A DNA stretch of 64,000 nucleotides from Mesocentrotus franciscanus (Eukaryota; Echinodermata; Echinoidea; Camarodonta; Strongylocentrotidae): contig CP137675.1 of the NCBI GenBank assembly GCA_037976565.1, positions 2,985,323 through 3,049,322 of the forward strand, read 5' to 3'. The translations under genes and the position numbers were made by a program. Positions 52,158 through 63,526 of this stretch are shown here, one piece after another (the stretch's first letter is position 1; every line of letters starts with the position of its first letter). The notes under the pieces were generated by a model. That model saw only the letters and a program-made list of their open reading frames with translations. It ran no database searches and had not been told where the DNA came from.

Positions 52158-52480
52158 GTGAGCATTATAAGGAGTAGGATTGCCTAAGCCCAAGCTATAT
52201 CCTGCTTGTTTAATGTGGTGGCTCTTTGAAAAGGATTGTCTAACAGTGAATTAGAACGTATTTCAAAGTTAATCAGCATCAAAATAAAGCTTCTTTTTGG
52301 TCGATTTGAAGAACCCTGTCTCTTTCCTGTGGCAATTCTCATTAATGCATGACTTTGTCTTTTGTGTATACGTTTTTCATTATTTCTACCAGATATACGT
52401 TCTTTAGCATGTCATTCTTTCAATGAGTAAACAGTATGCATTTTGGCTTAGTAGGTGCACAATGGGAAATTCAAATACAA

Positions 52481-52550
52481 ATTCCATGCAAACATGATTT
52501 AAAAGAAATACAATAAATCAAGAAAGGGGCAAAGGGAAAGGTGACCTTTC
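52481..52550 (+). repeat. Dispersed repeat, copy 1
   Basis: ATTCCATGCAAACATGATTT and the following AAATCAAGAAAGGG...GTGACCTTT match 59853-59911, which lacks a 13-bp segment. Confidence 0.75.
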
Positions 52551-52669
52551 ATGCTGTCCTCTGTTTCATTTTTCAATGATGTCTCAATTCTACAAGGAAT
52601 ATATTTTCATCCAGAAACTTAATTCATTGGAATGAAATCATGTAGATCTTATTGAAGCATCTAAAGACC

Positions 52670-52950
52670 CAATCATGCGCAGTCACGTCTACCCTGCGCC
52701 CACGCCAAGATGAATCTCCCCGCTTTTCTCATGAATCAGGCGGCGACGTCAAAAAATAGACGGTTTGCTATGCCGTTTGGTTTCCAGGTCCTGCGGAGCA
52801 TTGTCCCTGGTGCTTGATTTTCTTATGTTAGAGAAGTCCCGGCGTGGCTAAAAATAAAGTCGGGCCCTCCTCCCCCTTCCTTCCTGCCCTTCACGCTGCG
52901 CTCACAGAGCCAGAGCTGGCATCACTCCTCACCTTCTCTGGTTTCTCTCT
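52670..52950 (+). promoter_or_regulatory. CpG-richer intronic patch with a MEF2-consensus site
   Basis: Composition differs from the flanks (CATGCGCAG, GGCGGCGACGTC, CGGCGTGG). A CTAAAAATAA at 52848-52857 fits the MEF2 binding consensus, which could allow autoregulation as known for fly and mouse Mef2. It might instead be an old repeat fragment. Confidence 0.25.
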
Positions 52951-54095
52951 GGCACATCTCAACATTTTCAGCATTATTTGCAAGGACTTCTAGTTAGTGT
53001 TCGCACCGTGATAATGGCCTGTGTCCCTGTTTCGTAGAAAAAGTAGTTTTTCTTTAGTTTTATAGCTTAGCTTTCTTATTGACTAAAAGCAAAAGAAATA
53101 TATTGCATTTAAGCATCCTGACTATTTGCAAACCTTTTAACATTTGTGCATATAGTTCCAGATGGGGGAAACCAAACTGATAGGAATATTTTCTCTTTCA
53201 AAAAGAGGAAAATTAAATTCTGTAATGTAGTTAAATATGATTTGCTAGATTGAGTAAAGCATCCTCCAAACAGATTCTGTTCAACTTTGAGTGCTCAAGT
53301 TTGATTTGAACACATACCATGGTGCTTCTATCTTATGATTGGCTGGATTATGTAAGGGACTTTAAATTACAGTGTTTTTACATCAAAAATGTGTACATGA
53401 ACATTTAAAAAGCACAATATTTCTTTTATTTTAGAACACTTTATAGCTTGTAATATTGTGAATTATTGAATAATTGTTAGCTTGTGCTTTAAGCTCTCTG
53501 TAAGTCAAGTTAACCTTGAAACAATATGCAGGATAATGTTGGTCAAGGTTGACTGGACCATCATGTGCTTTTCTTGAATGTTTCTAGTTTTGTATTATTT
53601 CAAGGTCATGGACCTGCATTAGTCCTTCATGTGGAGGATTCAATTTCAATTCGTTACTGCCAATAGCCTAAGGATTATCAGCACATTTTTTGTTGCCATT
53701 TTCACTTGCATATTATTATTTCATTCACATATATTATTGGCATACACACAATTTTGTTTTGTTATTTGTAAAAGCATTTATGTTTTTGCCAACATTTTGA
53801 TTTCGCTTGGCAAGCTCCTGCTTGTTTGAATCTGGAGAAAAAAAGGGTCAATGGGGTTAAAATGTTTGGCATACTTAAGCATCTCGGGTGAAAAAGACAT
53901 CAATCATTATTTGCTTTTTCTGTTTGTTTGTTTTATTTGTATTCTTCCCCTACCCCATCTCTCTCTCTATGTTGGTCACATCAACTCACCCCTGCATGAC
54001 TCATCCCCGCTTCTTCCCCCTGCCCCCTTCCCCCATCCCACGGTACCCATCTGCTACCCCCTGCATCCTGGTTGCATGTTTTGCCGCCGAAGCAG

Positions 54096-54173
54096 AGCCG
54101 CATGTGACAACTGTGACTGTGCCCAGGGACAAGGGCAAATCCCCTGGAGGCTTGGGGCCTCAGGAAGATGCAG
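54096..54173 (+). CDS. mef2: Candidate MEF2 cassette exon, 78 nt, symmetric phase 1-1
   Basis: A possible alternatively used exon. In the phase dictated by exon 4 it reads EPHVTTVTVPRDKGKSPGG and ends GPQEDAG at the junction, with no stop. A 120-nt pyrimidine-rich tract precedes the acceptor gaagcag (ending 54095), and the donor is GCAG|gtaccg. The length is 26 codons, phase 1 in and phase 1 out, so it can be included or skipped between exon 4 and the 56.3-kb exon without changing frame. The KSP motif falls where vertebrate MEF2A/C carry an AKSPPP stretch, which is weak support. The acceptor is a NAGNAG tandem (AAGCAG), so one extra Ala is possible. It could be a chance open segment; I rate it a little better than even. 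Confidence 0.55.
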
Positions 54174-55102
54174 GTACCGCTAACAGTTTTATTGCACCCC
54201 CTCGAGATACTCATTTAATTGTTTACTAAAATATTAATGGTTTGCTTAAAGGAACTAATCAACAATAATCATTTTGCTCTTTATGCTTTAGGTCCTGTGC
54301 TAGTAGCCTTTATTATAAATTTCTACTTTTAACTTTATATCTGTAAAGAAATATTGCAAGTTAAAAAACAAATTCCTTTGAAATAAAAGTAAAAGTGTCT
54401 TGTGCATAGACACATCAATATACTCATACTGGTTCACATAAAATTTGGCACACAAGCTAATTTCCATGAGGGCCTTGATGTGTATTTAATATTCTTTTTT
54501 CCTTTATTATATTTGATTGTTAAACATTTCAATGTCTCATATAATTTTATTAGGTGCATTTCATATCCGCTAATATTATTCCAATCATTTAGTTTTTGTA
54601 AACATTCTCCTTTAACAGTGCAACACCCACCATCAATTTACCATCATGATTGCATGAAGAATCTCTCAATGTCATTCTGAACTTAATAGCTTGGATATTG
54701 AAATATAAGCAAAAAAAAATCCCTAATTGATATGGATAATTACTAATGATGAAAATGCCATAACCTTTAACCCTAGCAAGTATTATTCATGTATTTAAAT
54801 TCTAGAAATTTCAATTTTCCTCCCTAATCAAATAAAAACGTTTATCTTGGCATGTTTTCACCTTAATTTACCAACATTGCCAAGAAATAACTTTACAAAC
54901 ATGTGCCCTCTATTGTGAATTCAACTAGTGTTTGTCGTCTACACCCTTACGCACTAACCCAAACTAATTTCTCCAAATGCATGACATTGAATAACACTTT
55001 TGACTTCTGTAAGTCTGCAAAAACTCTTCCTTTTGACTCAATGTACCATGTCTTTGAATATCAATCTTAAGCCTCATTCAGAAATGCTGTGCCGGTAGAT
55101 AG

Positions 55103-55224
55103 CAGCATTTTAAAAATATTTTAAATGACGATGTGTAATACGCTTCACATTTCCTATCTCATAACACAGAGCTTAGCGAATACACTCAGGACCTTTGATG
55201 CGCGTAGTTGCTATTCATTTACAT
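55103..55224 (+). repeat. Dispersed repeat with conserved TTCACATTTCCTAT core, copy 2
   Basis: Same-orientation relative of 16529-16655, about 38.5 kb away, inside the MEF2 intron after exon 4. Confidence 0.75.
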
Positions 55225-56292
55225 GTTGTCTTTTTTAATATCTATATATATCATATCTGAAGAAGCCAGTATTGGGGCGTGAACGAATGACAGCATGTGG
55301 ATATTTCCCCAGTCTACAGTGTTCATGCTATTGTTCTTGCATTGATATCACTGTGCATGAATACATTGTCTGTATTAAATACATCTGTCATCAAATACCA
55401 ATTATTTGATTGCATGTACTTGTCTGTCATTAATAACTCTAAACTCACATCCACAGTGTGTATCAATGAATCTGTTCTTCATGTCTAATTGTTGTCCTAG
55501 TACTACTACGTCATTACCCTGTGTGTAGGTTATATTGTGTATGCTGTATGTCAAAACAACAGTCTTTGCTTTTGCTTTTAAAATGTCTCTATCTGTGTGC
55601 CATTTTTTTCATTCAAGACTTGCTGTATCACCCCTTTATGTTCCATGCCTTTAGTCTCTTTCTTAATATTCTATTGTTTTTTCTCTTCATGTTGATTAAT
55701 TTGATCCATGTTCCAATTCTTGGGTGTGCTCTCCTTTTCTTCTATTTTTCTTCTGGTATGTCACTATTTGGCTGTATTGATGATAAAGCAAAATAAATGT
55801 GTGTACCATTACAGGTAAACATGTACATCCGACTAATAAACATGCAATTAGTTGTATCTTGTTCAGTAAACATGTAGTTTTAGAAATATGTTTTTCATGA
55901 TAGTTTGTTCTTATATTTGAAAATCTCTTGCTTCATAATAGCTTTATCCATTTGAATACTATTATTTATACTATACTGTTAGAAAATTAAATATTTAGAA
56001 TGCTTTTATATAATTTGTAAGGAATTGAATTAGACTTAAATGTAGTAATATTCTTTTTGTTTAATACGATACTTCCTTGACAATAGGCAAACAATACCAG
56101 AAGCATCATAGAGATAGATAGGTGTTCATTTGTCCCAAGTACTTTCATTTCGTCATAGGGCATAATTAATAACAACTTCCTCTACTGCGGTTAACCTATA
56201 AGACCAATCACCGTATAAAGCCTGGTTGCTACTTTGTTAATCACCTGTCATCTCTCTCTTCTCCTCTCTCCTTGGCCATTGTCGGCCTACAG

Positions 56293-56453
56293 GAAATACA
56301 TACTTTCATGTGCCGACTTCGAACATGAACCCTGTGTCGCCCAGCGGAGGGGGCAACAACAACCATCTCCCTCTGAAGGCCATGGTGAAGCAGCCTGCCC
56401 TAAGGCCCAACCTCAAGGTCGTCATACCCAGCTCAAGAGGAAACATACCTAAT
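56293..56453 (+). CDS. mef2: MEF2 coding exon with MAPK-docking-like motif
   Basis: Completes the split Gly codon and reads NTYFHVPTSNMNPVSPSGGG, followed by an Asn-rich stretch, then KQPALRPNLKVVIPSSRGN and ends IPN. The RPNLKVVIPSS segment aligns with the RKPDLRVVIPPSS segment of vertebrate MEF2A, known as the docking site for p38 MAP kinase (basic residues followed by L-x-V-x-I-P). Acceptor: gtcggcctacag ending at 56292. Donor: AAT|gtgagt at 56454. The length is 161 nt, phase 1 in and phase 0 out. Joined directly to exon 4 it gives RPASTG-NTYF, parallel to vertebrate RPPSAG-NTGG. The vertebrate acidic beta exon, which would follow here, was not seen. Confidence 0.93.
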
Positions 56454-56490
56454 GTGAGTCTGACGACAGCAAGTGGAATTTAAAAGGGTT

Positions 56491-56523
56491 TAATAATAAT
56501 AATAACAATAACAACAACATCAA
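56491..56523 (+). repeat. TAA/ACA trinucleotide microsatellite
   Basis: (TAA)n grading into (ACA)n, 40 bp after the donor of the docking-motif exon. Confidence 0.85.
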
Positions 56524-57194
56524 CACATAAGAAGAAGAATAATGTATTCATGTAGTGTATTTTCCGCCTGGATGTTCAGATGCGCTTTTCAATGATATTA
56601 TTAACAGAATAAGTACTCTTTGGGATGCTTTTTGAAGACGTTGAAAGACATTGAAAGATTCTGGTTGTGGACATACATGCTCCAGTGACGTATGCTCCCA
56701 GTCAATTTCCTACACCAACCGAATTCCTACATTCAATCCTGGAACAAGCACTGTACTCAGCTCTAACCCTAACTCTGACCCTAAATGTTATCTAAAACCC
56801 AATTACCATACTGGAAGCCTGTATCTCTAACTATTGAAAGACCCCTCTTAGAAAGCCCCCTCCCCGAAAGCCCTCTCCCCCTTTAGGAGCAATCATTGTC
56901 ATTGTAATGCGTGAAATTACCAAAGAAGATGTTGCCTATGTTAGCCTTATACTCTTTGGCAATTATGTCTTCACCTGCTGAGAGTTAATACACATACGTG
57001 TTAGGTCTGAGAAAGGTTGGTGAAAGGAAACAACACATTTCTACATGTGGGACAACATTTCCTATTATTCTGTCTAGTCATGAATTCCTGTGTCTATAAG
57101 TCTGTTTTGCCTTCAAATTCTGAATTTCTGGAAGCAGAATAATTCCTTAAAATAAGCCAGGTTTGTAATCATGACTGTATACATGTATATTAAG

Positions 57195-57707
57195 GCTGAG
57201 ATGAGTACTTGAATACTCGCACTGTTGACAACTACTCGAGTACGATTTCTCGTACTTGAATACTCGGCCGCCATTTTTGTTTTCTTTCTTTTTCTTCCCC
57301 CATTCACCTGGCACTGTCCAAGAGCACCGGCATGGTACCGTGGGTAAAAATGTTTCCCAGCTCAATCATACACAGGGTGTCACTGTCAACTCACCACTCA
57401 GAAACTGGGACCAAATCTCCGGATTTCTGTTTGGACTAGGAGGAATATTTGTCTGTCATTTTTAGTTTTAAAAATAACATTGTTTCTATTATTTGTGAAA
57501 AATTCAAAAGCACAAATCGGCGCTTTCAACAGCAACTTGAAGTAAAATCGCGTGGGTTTTCGGAGACGATCCTTCGTACTGTTCGTAGTATGGTGTTGGC
57601 AAAAAACAACAAAACACATGGCTTCCGAGTATTTGAGTACTCGCCTGTAAGCCTAGGAGTGTACTCGAGTACCTCATTACACTGTTATGCACAACCCTAC
57701 CCTAATG
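57195..57707. mobile_element. Candidate degenerate DNA element with ACTCGAGTAC motifs
   Basis: Left part GATGAGTACTTGAATACTCG and right part (reverse complement) AATGAGGTACTCGAGTACAC are similar, and the right edge reads TAGGGTTGTGCATAACAGTG on the minus strand, like the ends of some hAT elements. Target duplication not identified. Short frames inside are not recognisable. Confidence 0.45.
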
Positions 57708-57804
57708 TATATAGGAAACCACAATCACGAACCTTACCTTTTTTATGATGTATATGAGAAGTGAAATATCCATAAAATACCTATAAAATTAGATAATTGT
57801 TAGT

Positions 57805-59068
57805 GGTTCAAGTTCAAGTTTCAATTTTTATTTCAATTCAAATCCATAAAAACACATTTTATGAATGTATAAAATACAGATTATATACAATATAGAAAAC
57901 AGAGAACACACATAAAATGGAAACATGTCTAAAAATATACAAGAATTATAAAAAGTAAATCAATAGAAATGAATTGGGGAAACTGCAAATAAACCGTAAG
58001 GTTCTGTGGAGGCAGTCCCTGTTATTAAAGTTCCAACAATTGCCTATAAAAGATATAACAATAATAAAGCAGTGTACAAAACATAGTAGACGTATTAACA
58101 TGGATACATTACTTTTGATTTAAAAACAGATGAAATATTTTTTAATGTTTGATTTAAAAGAGTTAAAGAAAGTAGAATCACGGATATCTCTGGGTAGAGA
58201 ATTCCAAATTATTGGGTCAATCAGCGTGTTTCCACAGAAAAAAAGTGGAACACAGATTTACTTTTCCGTAATTGAAATACCGTGTCGCGGCGACACGGTA
58301 TTAAACCAATCTGTTTCCACAGAGTGCAGCATTCCGATTAGCCCCGATTCCGTGTTCCAAGTCAGGCAAATACCGTGTCAATCGGAAGTCAAGATTCAAC
58401 CTTTGACCTCGATCGTGGATCCAGATCTACACAGGATTCCATGCGATTATATGCGGTTCGTACGAGTTGTTCTCCCTCCCGCCAGACACGGTTTGTCGCT
58501 GTGTGTTTCCACAGCGATTTCACATGGATCGACACGGCAATAACCACCTCCCAGAGGTGGTTATGATAATCCGTATCTCGGTCGACACGCTTGTGTTTCC
58601 ACAGGAAAGTTACACGGTATGACACGGTATTACACGGGTAATACCGTGTAACTTTTTTCTGTGGAAACACACAGTTTGTGTCTAAAAGTAAATAAAGAAC
58701 TTGTTAACAGATGGACATTTATCAATAAAATAATAATCAGGATTTCTAGTATTATAACTATGAACAGATTTTTTGCATTTCATCACAGTGGCAAGATTAA
58801 ACGGCAGTTTATCAGTTTTATGTTTTAAAACCATGAGTGATATACATGTACAATATTGATTCAACTGATAAATATTTAAAAACTGTAGTTGTTGAAATAA
58901 TGGTTTTGAATGGGCAATGAAATCAGACATAAGACATATTCTTCTTACTATACGCTTTTGTAATATAAGCAGTCTTTGCAATCTTGATGGGTATGTGACT
59001 GTGTTGCCCCATACAACATTACAATACATTAAATACGGTATTAAAAACCATTGTATTATACAATAAAA
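57805..59068 (-). pseudogene. 5'-truncated non-LTR retrotransposon (reverse transcriptase C-terminus)
   Basis: Minus-strand remnant. The open segment 59068-58682 contains FLIPYLMYCNVVWGNT and YPSRLQRLLILQKRIVRRI, the conserved C-terminal end of CR1/Jockey-type reverse transcriptase ORFs. The continuation IWNSLPRDIR, typical of the very end of that protein, lies at about 58215-58185 after a 447-bp insertion. A 3' untranslated part follows, ending in a short tandem TTGAACTTGAAC tail next to 57805. The endonuclease and catalytic core are missing, there is a one-base frame change near the insertion, and the copy cannot be functional. Orientation is opposite to MEF2. Confidence 0.85.
58225..58671. 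mobile_element. 447-bp hairpin-rich element inserted in the non-LTR copy
   Basis: Terminal inverted repeats GTGTTTCCACAGAAAAAA on both sides, flanked by a 3-bp direct repeat CAG (58222-58224 and 58672-58674). It splits the retrotransposon protein end, so it is younger than that insertion. Inside are three near-perfect palindromes: 58277-58301 and 58622-58649 (both built on ACACGGTAT/ATACCGTGT) and 58541-58563 (TAACCACCTC/GAGGTGGTTA). Not assigned to a superfamily. Confidence 0.8.
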
Positions 59069-59852
59069 TCAAAATATTTTGTGGCAAGATATGACGTAAT
59101 GGTTATGCAACCCTTTGCTCTATCTTACCTGTAAATCATTCTCTGTCATATCTGGCAGAAAATGTTGGAAGGAAATATGAAATGTGTAGATGCGTGAAGT
59201 GTTATTTATCTATTTTTGGACAGGAAGTAGAGATGAAAGAAACCATACAATAGTTTTTCATTGTAAGGCTGCTTTGAAAAGATCACTCTCGTAAGCACGT
59301 TATCATGTTTTGAGTACTTTCGTAGATTCAAACTATCTAATCTACGAAGTGTAGGATTGAAACTTCGTCTTTATACAGGCAGATAAATCATGAATATTCA
59401 TGCTTTTGCGAGTACGCGAAATGACTCTTTACATACTTAAATCTACATTTTACCACTTGATGAAAATTTACAATTGCTTGTTGAGATTGCAATTGAGACT
59501 AGTTATGACGTATATTTTATGTATGTATCCTTAAAAAAAGAAAGTTTGATGTATTCTTGGTTATCGTCAGTATCTTTGGTGTGAGGAATCATGGCCTAAG
59601 AATCATGCATGATTCTTTTTTGTTAGTCTCTTCTCAGTGACCATTTATATTTATTTTGTTAACATCTGCGTCAACTACTATCACTGGTCGTGTTTTATAA
59701 TGATATTTCAACACTTCTAGATCAGATAGTGTGATCTACAAAATTACACATAACGTGATTACCTGATTTCAAGCCTTGTAAGGCATCTTACATGGATGAA
59801 GTAAACCCAAGGAGAGACAGGTCATGTTTTATAGCAAACATTTCTTTGTATA

Positions 59853-59911
59853 AATTCCATGCAAACATGATTTTAAAGAAACACAATGAAATCAAGAAAG
59901 GGTGACCTTTT
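59853..59911 (+). repeat. Dispersed repeat, copy 2
   Basis: Same-orientation copy of 52481-52550, shorter by a small internal deletion. Confidence 0.75.
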
Positions 59912-60107
59912 AGGGTGTGGTACATCACTTTGTTATATGACTTGTTTATGAAATGCGTCCGAATGTGACATACAGTTTGTTATGTTGCGAGGGTGCGCAA
60001 TATACATGTAATCGCCTACAGGTATATTCACATGGTAGATAACATACATGATTATGAGAGTTATATCATAATTCTCACCAACGCTTCTATGAGTGTATCC
60101 CTTACCT

Positions 60108-60229
60108 TCATTGACTTTGATGCACATATTTGATGATGAACCCATACTTCTAAAAGCAAGGCATGAGATCATTGACTTTGATGCACATATTTGATGATGA
60201 ACCCATACTTCTAAAAACAAGGCATGAGA
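60108..60229 (+). repeat. Tandem duplication, two 61-bp units
   Basis: Units 60108-60168 and 60169-60229 differ at one position (AAAAGC versus AAAAAC). Located 320 bp before the acceptor of the 60549 exon. Confidence 0.95.
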
Positions 60230-60548
60230 TCTTAAGTACCTTTGATTTAAAGTACTGGTAGTATTTCATGTATATATTATAATTCCATTTCCTTTAACTT
60301 GACAATTTCCCTTCTGAAGCATTTTAAACTGCGCTATATAAACTACGTGATGAAAATTCAGATTTTTTTTTCTTTTTCCCTTGGGGGGTGAATTTATGAA
60401 TGCTTGAGCATCCAGTATTTTGATTGTTAGTTTACTGTATCTATCCTTCCATTCCCAGTCAAAATAGTAAGTGTACTGATTAGAAACTACCCTATATTTT
60501 TAATCCTGTAATTCATGTGATGTCTCTGTCTTGTTCACATCTCTACAG

Positions 60549-60672
60549 CATGCTGCAGCAGCTCAGTTAGCGAATCAGCCGTTAGCGACGCCAGCGGTGT
60601 CCCTGGCCACGCCTAGCAACCCACAGGGTCTTACCAACTATCCGTCATCGTTACCTACGGCATATCAAACTG
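60549..60672 (+). CDS. mef2: MEF2 coding exon of the transactivation region (QPLATP block)
   Basis: Reads HAAAAQLANQPLATPAVSLA, then TPSNPQGLTNYPSSLPTAYQT with one leftover base. It aligns with the vertebrate MEF2A stretch containing QPLATPVVSV, PPQGL and MPTAYNT, part of the activation domain. Acceptor: ctctacag ending at 60548. Donor: ACTG|gtaggt at 60673. The length is 124 nt, phase 0 in and phase 1 out. The vertebrate intron after the matching AYNT/TYGT position is also phase 1 with Asp or Glu split across it, so the next exon should start with bases completing Asp or Glu. The alanine run at the start (AAAA) is not in the vertebrate proteins. Confidence 0.93.
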
Positions 60673-61642
60673 GTAGGTTGCATCATCCTTCACATCCGCA
60701 GATAGCCAGAAGGGCGTTAACACGTATCATTCAACACATAGTTAACACCCTTATGGCTCTCAACAAATGTACTTGTATGCAGTGACAGGGATTTTGTTGA
60801 TGGCAGAAGGATGTTAGTCTGAAATATTGTGAAGAGATTTCCTTCTGCTTAAAATGGTGTTTAAAATCCTAATGTTTGAAGTAGCTCCAAAGGTGTGGTT
60901 CTTTTAAAAAAAAGAAAGTTATTTGTTATAAATTATCGAGAACAAAGGTTCATAAGTACATCTTCCAATTGACACTTATAGTGAAGTATACCATTTGCCT
61001 TATGCAGGGAGATATTCTCTTCAAAAGGGCATTTTATGTGAGATGGAAGAATGATCAGCTGTAAGAGCTTTATACTGATGAGATAATCTCACAAAAAGGC
61101 TCTATCATATCATGTTTCCATATGTTAGAGCATACAAGTGAACATTGATAGTTGATTCATGTGAATGTCCCTACCTTTGGACTGTCAGTCATGACTTTGT
61201 CTTCACATGTATGCCTCTCTGTACATTATGTGTGTGTGCAAGGATGACCTATGGAAATGATTAGTTTGGATACATTTCCCCCCGAAAGGGCTTGTGACTT
61301 GAATCACCCATTATGGTGCATGCATGTAATCTTCATATTGTACATGGAAGAGTGGTACTTCCAGAATGTTTCTTAAATATCAAAAGCTAAACACCATATC
61401 ATTGCAAATCCTGCGCGAGGAGGAATAAGTCTGTCTGCTTCACTATATTGGTATGGTAGTTTGAAATCTAACATCAATTTGAAAGACTATATCTATTCAA
61501 ACACAACAGTTTTTGACTAAAAGCGAAATTTTATGAGATATGAATATTGCATGAACCAAAATCAGAAACTTTACATGTGGTCCAGATTCACAAAAGTTTC
61601 ATGACACATAGAAATAATCACAGCTCTCCTTTTTGCATTTTA

Positions 61643-62186
61643 TTACAGGTACTATGTCCCATTTGCAAGCCAAAAAAATGAAAAGGTTAAATTCCAGTGA
61701 CACTTGAAAGACAATACTAATTTAGAACTTCCCTAAAAAAAAGGGGGGGGGCTTGAAAATGTCTTTAAGTGGGAAAATAACGACTATTAGTTGTCAAATC
61801 GACTTAGGAGCTATAGAGCCAGTAAGTAATAGTCTGATTTTTCAGACCATTGTACCGAATGGTCGTACGTTTTATGCTGCGCAAAGATTCAATCAGTTTA
61901 ATTTTGGCCATTACAAGAAGTGGGTTATTGATGTAGACAAATGCTCATGTACCCTTTACAGCTCATTTTATGTATGTTATTACCAAAGATGGAAAAAAGC
62001 CAGTCAGTCACTCAATAGTGTCTGACAGTGAAGTCTAGTGAGTAAACGGGTTTCCTTGCATAATTTGAATATTAGGACACTGCTGATGTTTAAATTTCAC
62101 AGATAGGACATACATGACATATTCATAATTCCTGCAAAGTTCTACAGAATTTGATGTTGGCTGCAAAAGGGACATAGTATCTTTAA
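61643..62186 (+). mobile_element. TTAA-bounded miniature element, family A copy 3
   Basis: 544 bp, same orientation as copy 2. The right edge keeps TTAA; the left edge is TTAC (one change). It has a nine-G run after an A run, where copy 2 has six. It lies in the intron 1 kb after the last secure MEF2 exon. Confidence 0.92.
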
Positions 62187-62391
62187 AGCTTCTTGCCACA
62201 AAAAGGGTCATTGTACTGCCCTTTTTGTTCTCAGTAGACAAAATGTTACTGCTTCGCTAGTAGCAAACACATGCACCAGTAGATGTATTCTTCTAACCCT
62301 TGCTACTATCAAATGACGGTAAATAATTATTTTCACCCTACATTTAATGTTACCCTAATGATACCCTCCCTGGTGCTGTGACTTGTTATGT

Positions 62392-62898
62392 TTAAAGCCT
62401 CTCAAAGTGTTGGGAGCCCCAAATTACCCAAAATTTTGATGGCAAAATTTCACTTAAATGTTATCATAATGTGAAGGAGGATGTAATTTAAGAGTTAAGA
62501 CACACTTCTGCAAAGATCCCCCAAAAAAGAAAAGTGTTTGAAGACAAATCGTTGGCCGGCTGGCAGAAGGGCGTTAGCGGCGACTCGAAAAATACTTTTT
62601 GAATTATTCGCGTTTAAAGATTTGTTTTATATTTAAACTGCTTTCCGTCCCGAAAATTGGTTTCCGTCCCGAAAATTGGTTTAAAACTGAAAAGACTAAT
62701 AGAAATGTTATAGTAGAAAACGGCCACAATTTTTTTTCGGAAATAAGTCAGTTTTGTATTCTGTCATCAATATTCGACTTCAAACACATTCGTTTTGAAA
62801 ATCCTTGAAGAAAAATGCCTTAAATGACATTCTCTTTCACATTATGATACAATTTAAGTGAAATTTTGGGGGCTCCCAACACTTTAGAGGGGCTTTAA
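62392..62898. mobile_element. TTAA-bounded element with about 100-bp inverted arms
   Basis: 507 bp with TTAA at both edges. The arms begin AGCCTCTCAAAGTGTTGGGA and AGCCCCTCTAAAGTGTTGGG, and both continue through ATTTCACTTAAATxxTATCATAATGTGAA. The centre contains a 19-bp tandem duplication (TTTCCGTCCCGAAAATTGG at 62642-62680). Non-coding. Confidence 0.88.
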
Positions 62899-63526
62899 TA
62901 AAAGAAACTTTCATAACAAAAAAGTTTAAAAAGCATTTATGTTCAGGTTTATGTTTAATTTTTATTTCAGCATTAGGGTTAAATGACCCTGAATCTGTTG
63001 CTTGATAAAACACAAAAATTCTATTTTATTATGTCTGAAGGATTCTGTTCAAAATTTCTCAGATATACTGGTACCATTCTAAAGCTGTCAGAATGTGTTA
63101 GACTCAAACAAATATCATACCTGTCAACCCTGCCGAATAATCCGTAATATTCTGATTTTCTGGATTTTAAGAACCTACAAATTCGTAATATTCTGATTTT
63201 TCAATTTTTTTTTTAAATTTTAATTTTTTTTAAAAGTTGCTAAAGCCTTTTTTGTACAGATTTACCGCGTATTGCCAGTTACGCTGCTGCTGCATAGGCG
63301 ATTTCTTATTTTTGAAGGCATACCGTGCTAAAAATTCCTAATTCTTATTTTCAAATGTTGGCAGGTATGAAATATATACACTAGAAAAATACATACTATA
63401 TCTATACCTTAACACAAACACAAGGGAACACCACCCCCTCCCCATACCTGACATGTTATTGTAAGGGTAGCGATGTGCCGTTATTCCCCGCTTCCCCTCT
63501 CATAATGGGGTTATCCTTCCTTTTAG

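Larger units (their letters stand above)
52158..56292 (+). other. mef2: MEF2 intron(s) between exon 4 and the docking-motif exon
   Basis: A 4.1-kb GT-AG intron if the 78-nt cassette is skipped; two introns (52158-54095 and 54174-56292) if it is used. It contains a GC-richer patch at 52670-52950 and two members of dispersed repeats (52482-52550 and 55103-55224). Confidence 0.85.
56454..60548 (+). other. mef2: MEF2 intron carrying a nested non-LTR insertion
   Basis: A 4.1-kb GT-AG intron. From left to right it holds a TAA/ACA microsatellite, a candidate degenerate element with ACTCGAGTAC palindromes (about 57195-57707), a truncated antisense non-LTR retrotransposon interrupted by a short hairpin element (57805-59068), and a 61-bp tandem duplication (60108-60229). 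No acidic beta exon was recognised. Confidence 0.87.

Noticed and set aside
54126..54173. Alternative acceptor gtgcccag within the cassette exon
   Set aside because: Using it shifts the reading phase and the donor would no longer match the next exon.
53888..54229. A 113-codon frame as a complete small gene
   Set aside because: Its first part is a translated pyrimidine tract (Phe/Pro/Leu runs). Only the last 78 nt behave like an exon.
56917..56960. GAAGATGTTGCC segment as the acidic beta exon
   Set aside because: It lacks an acceptor and donor in a usable phase and the following residues are not acidic.
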